The position numbers and the translations under genes are program-made. Positions 14,001 to 20,035 of a stretch of 20,035 nt of DNA are shown here, piece by piece. This DNA comes from Candidatus Falkowbacteria bacterium CG23_combo_of_CG06-09_8_20_14_all_49_15 (GTDB lineage: Bacteria > Patescibacteriota > Patescibacteriia > Patescibacteriales > UM-FILTER-48-10): positions 1 through 20,035 of the forward strand of contig PCSD01000009.1 of the NCBI GenBank assembly GCA_002771615.1, written 5' to 3'. The notes beneath the pieces were generated by a model. The model was given only the letters and a program-made list of their open reading frames with translations, was not told the DNA's origin and searched no databases. How positions within the stretch are numbered: position 1 is the stretch's first letter; each line of letters opens with the position of its first letter.

Positions 14001-14352
14001 GCAACTCCGCTCGCAGGACCGGCTGATCTTGAATCTGCGCACTGGCCTTTCCAGTTTGGAGATTGAAGCCGGACATTTGGCCAAGCGCCAAGCTGGCTGG
14101 CTTTACGCGTCTTTATCCGGCCTGGAGATCGGCTTGGCCGCGCCGGATTTTGATCCGGCTGAACAACGGGCGGCGCTGGCGGCCGAAATCAGCAATTTGG
14201 CCAAGCGCCGCGCCGCGCAAACGCAAAAACTCGCGAACGCTGATTTTGTCCAGCGCGCGCCCGCGGCCGTGGTGGACAAAGAAAAAGCCAAGCTCGCGGC
14301 TATTGAAGAAGAGCTGGCCAGCCGGCAGAAAAAATTCGCCGAACAAGGCTAA
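11074..14352 (+). CDS. valS: Valyl-tRNA synthetase with an inserted histidine-phosphatase domain
   Basis: This 1092-aa class I synthetase charges tRNA-Val. It shows HLGH (56-59) in PPPNVTGTLHLGHA, the CP1 editing domain with ATTRPET..GDTAVAV and GTGAVGVTPAH, Cys pairs CPRC and CYRC, DTWFSSGLW from 653, and KMSKS (739-743). An anticodon-binding domain and a C-terminal coiled coil with the ValRS arm pattern follow. It is about 200 residues longer than usual because residues about 444-628 form a histidine phosphatase with all its hallmarks: LVRHGQTDWN (R451, H452), R501 in TSPLKRTSE, E524 in LKERSYGRFEG and H593 in VVSHGDTLD. The insert lies between VPVWHSKRG and DEVYVGLAAP, where many bacterial enzymes carry only a short metal-binding loop. 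The frame is continuous. No Shine-Dalgarno is present; a weak TTGCTT-N17-TGTTAA promoter overlaps the preceding terminator. Confidence 0.95.
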   Translation: MNKPLPPAYEPKDYEEGIYRRWEESGFFNPDRLPVRPDAPAYAIVMPPPNVTGTLHLGHASMLTIEDILIRFHRLLGERTLWLPGTDHAAIATQTKVEKLLKAEGLDRRKLGREAFLKKVEEFAVASHDTMTRQIRKMGSSCDWSREAYTLDKTRSQAVRSVFKLMYDDGLIYRGERIVNWCPRCHSTLADDEVEYESRPAILYTFKYDENFPWPIATTRPETKLGDTAVAVNPADQRYQGLVGQKLSADFLGRHLDLKIISDVQIDPAFGTGAVGVTPAHAQIDWQIAEKNGLPAIKVIGEEGLIRPGFGEFSGLTAVAARDLIVAKLKERGLIIKEEPIENNLSLCYRCGTAIEPLPSKQWFIDVNKKLPESKSARARQLAWRGKSLKEVALDVVKSGQVRIIPERFGKNYYHWMENLRDWCISRQIWFGHRVPVWHSKRGKVELILVRHGQTDWNKDGIMQGQTDIPLNGNGQESAAKLAAKIRDEKFDLIITSPLKRTSETAKLLNSYQVPIIEDDRLKERSYGRFEGLKTEEILKAHPEIKTFQVNGSNYWIDVPTAETYGQLKARVMDFLGEAKKKYQGKKILVVSHGDTLDMFYAALNDLPDEKAYGRFSLNMHLERYALETDEVYVGLAAPAAGGDWEQDEDTLDTWFSSGLWTFSTLANQPEEIIIKDGQLSINSEDFKKFHPTAVLETGYDILFFWVARMIIMTVYAIGDIPFRDVYLHGLIRDEQGRKMSKSLGNVIDPLDMTDKYGADAVRLALVSGGTPGNDLNVNENKIAGSRNLVNKLWNIGRYLLVRRETEPPDNGSAVSETLAERWIARKMKNLIESLTADLLAYRFSAAAETLREFTWNDLADWYIEASKFENSASAAVLQRRLGRDLLVLWHPFLPFVTEVLWPHHRLDSDSELILVAAWPLAAAYDQFLSGQPNVQAADFSLIQAVIIAIRNLRAENKIPPAQKVRAIIYSEKYAEQLRSQDRLILNLRTGLSSLEIEAGHLAKRQAGWLYASLSGLEIGLAAPDFDPAEQRAALAAEISNLAKRRAAQTQKLANADFVQRAPAAVVDKEKAKLAAIEEELASRQKKFAEQG

Positions 14353-14398
14353 AAATAAGAACAAGAAGAGCAAGAAGTTTTAAATAATCATTTTCAGT

Positions 14399-15370
14399 AT
14401 GGAAAAATTTGGAGAAGATCTAAAAAATCCGCAGCCATCTGGACGCCCGGGCAAGCCTGAACAAGGACCGGCGGATCCGGACCGGCGGGTATTTATTGAA
14501 AAAGGCTTGCTCATCGGATCCGGCGTTGCCTTAAGTTTGGCTGCCGGCGCGGGGTTAGTGGATTTTTTTTCCCGGCGGGAAAAAAATCATCGTCATGGTC
14601 CGGAAGATATATCCTCCACTGCCGCTCACGACATTGGCCAAAAACCGCGGGATACGGCGGCCAGACGGGAAAAACCGTCTTTGCCGGAAAAGAAATTTTT
14701 GGACAGTATCCTGGATATTTATCACCAGCTCTCAAGCCAAGAAGCATTCTTTCCGAAAAATATCTTTAGCACCGATTTTTTGATCGCCCAGCAGATCCAA
14801 GAATCAAATTACCAGCCCGCGGCCGTTTCTTCGGCTGAAGCTTATGGCGTGATGCAGACCAGGGATATCGCCGTCCTGGATGTCCATAGATATCTGAAAA
14901 TATTAAATAGGAAAAATAATACAGATTATGCCTTTGCAAATTATGATGAAAAATTGAGCGGCTTGGATTTGAAGATTATCCAGGAATATATAAAAAAATA
15001 CCCGGATTATAGCCGCGCCCTGGGTAAAATATTCTTAATGTGCTTGCATGGCCAGGACGGATATGCCATTGGCCGGAAAACGAAAAATTCGGTCAACGCG
15101 CAAAAAGAAATTTTGCTGGCTTATAATGGGGGGACCTCTATTTTAAAGCGGAAAAAATCCCCGGCCTATAAGATCGCCAAAGAATACGCGGACGCGATAA
15201 TAAAATTAAAAGATATCATCGGGATGATCAGACGCAAAGCCAAAGAGAGAAAAATATTTTTTGATAACTACCAAGTGGCCAAGTTGGCTATTTCCTCAAG
15301 AGGCAAGAAACAGGTAGAAAATTACATAGACGAATTTTTAGACTACTACAAAAATAATAATAAACCGTAA
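14399..15370 (+). CDS. Membrane-anchored lytic transglycosylase-like protein
   Basis: This 323-aa protein has a Pro/Gly-rich cytoplasmic start, one hydrophobic segment (about 35-56) and a globular domain (about 98-290). The domain has the GH23 soluble-lytic-transglycosylase pattern. FLIAQQIQESNYQPAAVS (127-144) supplies the likely catalytic E135, AYGVMQTRD (148-156) matches the substrate-binding 'GLMQ' motif, and ILLAYNGG (238-245) matches the 'AYNaG' motif. Such enzymes cleave the glycan strand of peptidoglycan between MurNAc and GlcNAc. DRRVFIEKG just before the hydrophobic segment resembles a twin-arginine signal, so Tat-type export is possible. It starts 46 nt after valS with no terminator between and is probably co-transcribed. 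The region 15371-15530 downstream is AT-rich and shows no gene. Confidence 0.8.
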   Translation: MEKFGEDLKNPQPSGRPGKPEQGPADPDRRVFIEKGLLIGSGVALSLAAGAGLVDFFSRREKNHRHGPEDISSTAAHDIGQKPRDTAARREKPSLPEKKFLDSILDIYHQLSSQEAFFPKNIFSTDFLIAQQIQESNYQPAAVSSAEAYGVMQTRDIAVLDVHRYLKILNRKNNTDYAFANYDEKLSGLDLKIIQEYIKKYPDYSRALGKIFLMCLHGQDGYAIGRKTKNSVNAQKEILLAYNGGTSILKRKKSPAYKIAKEYADAIIKLKDIIGMIRRKAKERKIFFDNYQVAKLAISSRGKKQVENYIDEFLDYYKNNNKP

Positions 15371-15530
15371 ATAATATTTTTGCCGGTCGTTTCTGGCGGA
15401 CTTTTTTATCCACAAGCCGTTGATAAAATATAAAAAAATTTAATAATTAATGTCTTATTTGACTTTTATTATATATTATATTTTAATAATAATAGTATTT
15501 TAATTTAAATATAGCAAAAAATTTTTAAAC

Positions 15531-15559
15531 AGCAATAATCACGATTTATTGCTTTTTTT
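15531..15559 (+). terminator. Intrinsic terminator after the valS-transglycosylase unit
   Basis: AGCAATAA (15531-15538) pairs with TTATTGCT (15546-15553) around a 7-nt loop, followed by a run of seven T residues. It stands immediately before the next promoter. Confidence 0.8.
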
Positions 15560-15560
15560 G

Positions 15561-15589
15561 TTGTCCGTAATTTGTCTTTATGTTATAAT
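15561..15589 (+). promoter_or_regulatory. Promoter of the HTH-TM / surface-protein unit
   Basis: TTGTCC (15561-15566) and a perfect TATAAT (15584-15589) are separated by 17 bp. Transcription would begin near 15596, about 60 nt ahead of the HTH-TM start codon. Confidence 0.7.
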
Positions 15590-15606
15590 ATTTAAAGACC
15601 AAACAG

Positions 15607-15627
15607 TAATCTCGACTATCGAGATTA
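15607..15627. promoter_or_regulatory. Perfect inverted repeat in the leader (operator or RNA hairpin)
   Basis: TAATCTCGA (15607-15615) and TCGAGATTA (15619-15627) form a perfect 9-bp palindrome around CTA, about 11 nt after the predicted transcription start. No T-run follows, so it is not a terminator. The downstream gene encodes a helix-turn-helix protein, making an autoregulatory operator plausible; a 5' mRNA hairpin is the alternative. Confidence 0.55.
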
Positions 15628-15658
15628 GCTAAAAAAGGCAAAAAAATTAAATATCCCC

Positions 15659-16111
15659 ATGGCTATAAAAAAATCAAATTCCTTGATTAATTTGAAGGAG
15701 GCGGCGCGGATTTCCGGGTATTCGTCGGATTATATCGGACAGCTGATCCGGCAGGGAAAAATTTTTGGAGAACAAGTTTATGTGAATGTTGCCTGGATGA
15801 CGACGGCCGAAGAAGTTTTGAAATATAAAGCGCAAGCAGATAAGGAGCCGGTCCTGCCGGCTAATTTTTTTTGGGAAAAAATCGCGGCTGGGCAGAGAAT
15901 TTTTTTATTGCAGATAAGGCTTTTAAAATTTTTTTTCCGCAATTTCGCCTATGCCTACTTCCTGCTCGCTATCCTGTTGATCATCACGATGTTTTTGGGT
16001 TTTTTCATCGCGCCTTTCACGCAAGTCATACTGGCGGATAAGGGCGGCCGGCCGGCCGCGCCGGCGGTTTTGGGCGAGTCAGAAATAAATCCCGATCTTC
16101 CGGTTTATTGA
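15659..16111 (+). CDS. Helix-turn-helix protein with a C-terminal transmembrane segment
   Basis: This 150-aa protein has an N-terminal MerR/excisionase-like helix-turn-helix (about 8-58): LINLKEAARISGYSSDYIGQ is the recognition unit and is followed by a winged part ending AWMTTAEEVLKYK. A basic, aromatic stretch leads to one transmembrane segment (about 96-118). A short external Gly/Pro/Ala tail (PAAPAVLGESEINPDLPVY) ends the protein. HTH-plus-membrane proteins of this build seem frequent near large surface proteins in CPR genomes, although their function is unknown. It is the first gene of the unit that continues 35 nt later with the giant surface protein. Its leader contains the inverted repeat at 15607-15627. 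It could be a membrane-tethered regulator or a structural anchor that reuses an HTH fold. Confidence 0.75.
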   Translation: MAIKKSNSLINLKEAARISGYSSDYIGQLIRQGKIFGEQVYVNVAWMTTAEEVLKYKAQADKEPVLPANFFWEKIAAGQRIFLLQIRLLKFFFRNFAYAYFLLAILLIITMFLGFFIAPFTQVILADKGGRPAAPAVLGESEINPDLPVY

Positions 16112-16146
16112 ATTTTTTATTTTGATAAAATAGTTTTTTGATTTTC

Positions 16147-19100
16147 ATGCCAAAAATTAACGATCATCAAAAGGGCGGCGCGAACAAGGAAATCCATCGG
16201 ATTGGTCCGGCTAAATTGGGATTCGGTTTGGCTTTTTTTGTCGCTTTCCTATTACTCGTTTTTGGACCTTTGGACATTTTTAGCCGCGTGAGAAATATTT
16301 TTTCCGAAAAAACGACGATTGCTTTTTATGCTTCCGTTTGCGGACAGGAAAATTTTTCCCCTGACTATACGGCGGGCTGGTGGAACGCAGACGGCGTGTC
16401 CGGAGAGCCGGATTTGGATGCCGCCGCCGCTTTGGAAGAATTTAATGAAGAAAATTCCGCTTTTTATCGCGGCGGCGATTACGCGCTTTCTTGCGCCGGA
16501 TTTTATACGGCCGACCAGGCCGAAGAAGATTTTCAAGATCTGCCCATTAAAAAAGCGCGTTTGAAGTTTTCCTTGGCCTCTTTTTTCGGTTTGGCCGCGG
16601 AGGATGGGGAAGGGTCAGAAGAGCGCGAGCCGATCGCCAGTTCAAGTTTATTACAAAATCCAGAAGAAGATAATTTAATAAACACCCAAACAAGCGCTTC
16701 CAGTCCAATTTTAAATGAGGAATCGGAAGAAATTAATCCAGAGGATAATTTTGGCGATTCGGTTCCGGAACAAGAAACAGAGCCAAATCTTTCTGGCGCG
16801 GACCAAGAGCAAATTTTGCCTGACGCTGAAGATCCAAACGCCCAAGATCAAGAGCCGGAGGTGGCTGAACCGGAGGAAGACGGACAAACGGATGAATTCG
16901 GACCCCTCGCCGCGCCGGAAGCCGATCATGAGGCGCAAAACGAAGTGGAAGTCGTGCCGTTGCCGGCCGGCGAAGTGCTGGTCGTTCCGGCTCCGCCGGC
17001 TGATTCATCTGACGCGTCCTTGGAATCTGAACCAAATCCGCCCGCCGATCCGCTCGGTTTTGGCCCTGGCTGGCGCGATCTGGTCGCCCGTCCGGCCCTG
17101 GCCGGAGAGGAGCCTTTTTGGGAAATCTATTATTCTCTCGGCCAAACCGGCGAGGAAAGAGAATGGCATTTGGCCGGCGCGTTTCCGAAGCGGAATTCCG
17201 CGGCTGGCCGGGATGATTATTTTGCCCTGCCGCTCTCCGGCCTGGACCGCCTGGCTGATGTCGAGCAATTGGCCGTTAAAGTGCGGGGCGTATATGAAGG
17301 CGAAGAGATCTTCGTGTCATATCTGGATAGCCTGTGGGTGGAGCTTGAATATGAATGGGAAAAGCCGGTTGCGCCGGTCCGGATGAAAGATGGCAATGAA
17401 TTCTTGTCTTTGCTTTCCGAACGTTTGACTTTCCGAGCCGACGAGGGCGGGGAAATGACCTTGGCTTATGCCAAGGCGGATAGCGGCTGGACAGAAGAAC
17501 TGGGCCGCTTTTTCGGCCTGGATAATTACTGGCGCGATCTGGATTTGCGGGCGCGGCTGATTAATCCGGCCGGAGAAGAAATATCTTTGCCTTTGACTTT
17601 GATCTTTGAAGAAGATGGCCGTTTTACCGTCCAATGGCCGCCCTTGCCGGATCATTTTCAGCCGGGCCGTTATACTTTGGATTTTACCATTACTGACAAT
17701 AGCGGTGGCGAAACCGAGCTTTTGTCCGCCCGCCAGGATTTTTCCTGGGGCGTCTTGGCCCTGAATTTCAATAAAGCGGTTTATGCCCCGGGCGCGGTGG
17801 CATTTTTACAGGCGGCGGTTTTGGACGCTGGCGGCCATACGGTCTGCGACGCGGATTTGGACCTGGAAATCATTTCCCCGGCCGGCCAGATTACCCGTTT
17901 GCGCACCGCGGAAAACACGGCTGTGCGCAATCCGGCGTGCGGCCCCAACAATATCACTGCTGAACCGGATTATTACGCTCATTACCGCGTGGCGCTGGCC
18001 GGCCAATACGAGGTGCGGGCGACGGCCAAGACGGCGGACGGCGAATACGCGATTTCCGACCGTTTTTGGGCCAGGCCGGGAGAGCAGATGGATGTGGAAA
18101 GGATCGGGCCGACCCGTATCTATCCGCAGGCGGAATACAAGATGTCCATCCGGATCCAGGCCGCGGAAGATTTTTTCGGCGCGCTCGCGGAGAAAGTTCC
18201 GTCCGGCTTCAAGATCATCAGGCAATCCTTGTCTTTAATCAATCACAGCGAACGGGATCCGTTCGGGCCGGCTTTTGGCTTCTCAGTGGAAGACGCGGCC
18301 GGACAGAAAAATCTGGTCTGGTCGGACGTGGAAATCCAGGCCGGCGACGAATTGGTCGCGGAATATGATTTTGACGCGCCGGACATTTCGCCGGCTTTAT
18401 TCCAACTTGGGCCATTGACGGTTGGCGCTTGGTCGGAAAGCCGGACTTGGCAGATCGCGTCGGACGCGGTCAACAAGCGGGCGCGGACCGTGATGTTTGC
18501 GGCCGGGACATACAACGGCGGCGCCACCTCCGGCCAGAATACCAACACGGACAACACCTTGCCGGTTTTCAATTGGCGCCTGGCGGAAAGCGGCGTGAGC
18601 ATCAAGAATGCCTATGTCATTTTTGAATCGCAATTTGAAGCGTATAACACGACCGGTGGCGCGTATGGCGGCTACAAGCTCGGCTTTGACGTCTGCGTGG
18701 AATCCTGCAGCGCTTCGGCCTTCGGCGCCGGCGCCGGCCAAGTGCTCCAGGATGTCGGCAATGTTCTGGTTTATGACGATACCGAATCCAATGTCGTCCG
18801 CCTGCTTCTGGATGTGACCGGCGAAGCCCAGATCGCCGCTTATGCCGGCGGCGGACAACTGATGCAGTCCCAATTCGGCTATCGCCTGAAAAACACCTCT
18901 GCCTACACCTCCATTGCCAGCGCCGGCGCCATCCTGGTGATTACCTATACTTATGACCTTGATTCGCCCGACCTGACCAATACGGTTATTTATCCATTGG
19001 ACTCCACGAACGGCACGGACAATGGTGCGCGCCAGGCCGGCGCCGGTTCGTGCACGGCCGACAACGGCTCCTGCCCGATTTTTGAGTATAAAATGGATCT

Positions 19101-20035
19101 GCCGGACTGGCCGGGCGCGGCCACCACCACCAACCGCGTCAGCCAGTGGTTCAAAATGTTCGGCGCCAGTGACGTGACCGGCACCACGGATATCAATCCT
19201 TATCTTGATATTGAAAATGTTAATAATGACAGCCCGGCTTTTCATTATGAATCAGCCTTGAACAATAACGGCTTTTTACCGACCATGCTTTTTTCGGCCT
19301 GGACCAATGACGGTTTCGCGGAAAATCAGACCCAGCAGATTGAGTATTTTACCGGCAGTACGGTGGCCACCACCTATGCTCTGGGCGGAGAGGTCTGGGA
19401 AACCTATCTGGCCTCTTCCTCCGCGCCAGTCAAGACCCGGACCGTTTCCTTTCCTATGGGCGTCATCACTAATGGCGGCGTAAACACCTTGAACAGCGCG
19501 GCTGTCAATGTGTTTTTCCCGGAAAACGGCTCGGCGACTGGCACGGTTGGCATCAAAAGCGCCTGGCTGCGCCTGTCCGTGCACGGCGCCATCACCAGCA
19601 GGGCTTATACCATCACTGTTTCCAGCAAAGTCGGAGAAAATGCGACTTCTTCCAACCAGGTTTACAGTTATAACGCTAATGGGGTGATGGCTAATCCGTC
19701 TACCCACATCATTTACATCATCCCGTCCGACGATTACGCAGCCCTGGAAGAAGCGCGCGCCACTTCCAGCCAGCCGGTCAAAGCCAACCTGACTTACAGC
19801 AACGCCAATTTCAGCGGCGCTTCGGCTGAATTGCTGATCACTTACGGATATGCCAGCGAAGCGGACGGCTATCTGGCCAGCCTGAATATTTTTGCCGGCC
19901 AGTCCGCTGCGGCGCCGGCCACTTCCACGGTCCTGGCGACCGCGAACGCGGTTTTTCCGGAAGCCGCCGGCAAGACCGTATTCAACGCCGCGCTTTACGG
20001 CCATTTCCTGATCTCCGACAGCGCTACGGCCATGG
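16147..20035 (+). CDS. Giant cell-surface protein, partial (runs off the right edge)
   Basis: The frame stays open from ATG 16147 to the window end, giving at least 1296 residues with no stop. A short basic N-terminus precedes one transmembrane or uncleaved signal segment (about 22-45). After a small N-terminal region comes an acidic Glu/Asp/Pro/Gln-rich linker (about 150-305), then beta-rich, Gly/Thr/Ala/Asn-rich regions typical of stacked beta-sandwich adhesin or S-layer-like proteins. Two diverged modules can be aligned by eye, one starting at ARTVMFAAG (about 779) and one at TRTVSFPMG (about 1097). Each ends in a strand of the form ITYxY about 140-150 residues later. Paired cysteines (CVESC and CTADNGSC) suggest extracellular disulfides. 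No named family is recognised. It is probably co-transcribed with the HTH-TM gene and has no Shine-Dalgarno. Adhesion or surface-coat roles are inference. Confidence 0.85.
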   Translation, partial: MPKINDHQKGGANKEIHRIGPAKLGFGLAFFVAFLLLVFGPLDIFSRVRNIFSEKTTIAFYASVCGQENFSPDYTAGWWNADGVSGEPDLDAAAALEEFNEENSAFYRGGDYALSCAGFYTADQAEEDFQDLPIKKARLKFSLASFFGLAAEDGEGSEEREPIASSSLLQNPEEDNLINTQTSASSPILNEESEEINPEDNFGDSVPEQETEPNLSGADQEQILPDAEDPNAQDQEPEVAEPEEDGQTDEFGPLAAPEADHEAQNEVEVVPLPAGEVLVVPAPPADSSDASLESEPNPPADPLGFGPGWRDLVARPALAGEEPFWEIYYSLGQTGEEREWHLAGAFPKRNSAAGRDDYFALPLSGLDRLADVEQLAVKVRGVYEGEEIFVSYLDSLWVELEYEWEKPVAPVRMKDGNEFLSLLSERLTFRADEGGEMTLAYAKADSGWTEELGRFFGLDNYWRDLDLRARLINPAGEEISLPLTLIFEEDGRFTVQWPPLPDHFQPGRYTLDFTITDNSGGETELLSARQDFSWGVLALNFNKAVYAPGAVAFLQAAVLDAGGHTVCDADLDLEIISPAGQITRLRTAENTAVRNPACGPNNITAEPDYYAHYRVALAGQYEVRATAKTADGEYAISDRFWARPGEQMDVERIGPTRIYPQAEYKMSIRIQAAEDFFGALAEKVPSGFKIIRQSLSLINHSERDPFGPAFGFSVEDAAGQKNLVWSDVEIQAGDELVAEYDFDAPDISPALFQLGPLTVGAWSESRTWQIASDAVNKRARTVMFAAGTYNGGATSGQNTNTDNTLPVFNWRLAESGVSIKNAYVIFESQFEAYNTTGGAYGGYKLGFDVCVESCSASAFGAGAGQVLQDVGNVLVYDDTESNVVRLLLDVTGEAQIAAYAGGGQLMQSQFGYRLKNTSAYTSIASAGAILVITYTYDLDSPDLTNTVIYPLDSTNGTDNGARQAGAGSCTADNGSCPIFEYKMDLPDWPGAATTTNRVSQWFKMFGASDVTGTTDINPYLDIENVNNDSPAFHYESALNNNGFLPTMLFSAWTNDGFAENQTQQIEYFTGSTVATTYALGGEVWETYLASSSAPVKTRTVSFPMGVITNGGVNTLNSAAVNVFFPENGSATGTVGIKSAWLRLSVHGAITSRAYTITVSSKVGENATSSNQVYSYNANGVMANPSTHIIYIIPSDDYAALEEARATSSQPVKANLTYSNANFSGASAELLITYGYASEADGYLASLNIFAGQSAAAPATSTVLATANAVFPEAAGKTVFNAALYGHFLISDSATAM

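Noticed and set aside
16715..17386. Plus-strand Arg/Lys-rich frame of about 223 codons inside the surface-protein gene
   Set aside because: It is the +1 or +2 reading of the acidic linker, whose codons give basic residues when shifted; the surface-protein frame is open throughout.
18397..19245. Long minus-strand open frame (about 282 codons) opposite the surface protein
   Set aside because: It is antisense to a continuous plus-strand gene and has the repetitive Gly/Ala/Arg/Val composition of a GC-rich shadow frame; no motif is recognisable.
1..20035. CRISPR array, rRNA genes, replication origin or complete prophage
   Set aside because: No regularly spaced repeats, rRNA-like conserved segments, DnaA-box clusters or phage structural genes were seen on either strand.

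Overview
The window looks like a chromosomal segment of a Candidate Phyla Radiation (Patescibacteria) bacterium or a similar small-genome lineage. This is inferred from the gene mix: a VanW-type wall protein, a small helix-turn-helix/transmembrane protein next to a giant surface protein, weak or absent Shine-Dalgarno sites before most genes, and short intergenic gaps. TGA acts as a stop at the ends of several genes (Hsp20-like, LD-carboxypeptidase, HTH-TM), so the TGA=Gly code of some CPR lineages is not in use. Most of the window is GC-rich with AT-rich gaps. The block at about 4632-6965 is strikingly AT-rich and looks acquired.

Layout. 1-313: repeats resembling an insertion-sequence end, then a strong promoter and a hairpin terminator enclosing about 150 nt of non-coding DNA (candidate small RNA). 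314-3003 (minus): an Hsp20-like chaperone, a DUF3006-like small protein and a membrane-anchored VanW protein, packed as one operon. 3229-4411 (plus): an unrecognised 353-aa protein, translationally coupled to a 43-aa protein that looks like the beheaded start of a histidine-kinase-like protein. 4554-6965 (plus): a tRNA-Ile with the rare anticodon UAU, then a DNA adenine methyltransferase and a probable restriction endonuclease placed so close that the tRNA promoter may drive them. 7215-8913 (minus): a divergent DHH phosphoesterase and a small membrane protein, each with its own signals. 9068-10978 (plus): a two-domain protein joining an M14-like zinc carboxypeptidase to an S66 LD-carboxypeptidase. 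11074-15370 (plus): valyl-tRNA synthetase with a complete histidine-phosphatase domain inserted in its catalytic core, followed by a membrane-anchored lytic transglycosylase. 15659 to the right edge (plus): an HTH-TM protein with a perfect 9-bp inverted repeat in its leader, then a surface protein of at least 1296 aa that runs off the window.

Three separate loci deal with peptidoglycan or the cell surface (VanW, M14-S66 fusion, lytic transglycosylase), plus the giant surface protein. The most unusual object is the synthetase-phosphatase chimera: both enzymes keep their signature catalytic residues in one reading frame. All family assignments come from reading motifs by eye; no database search was possible.
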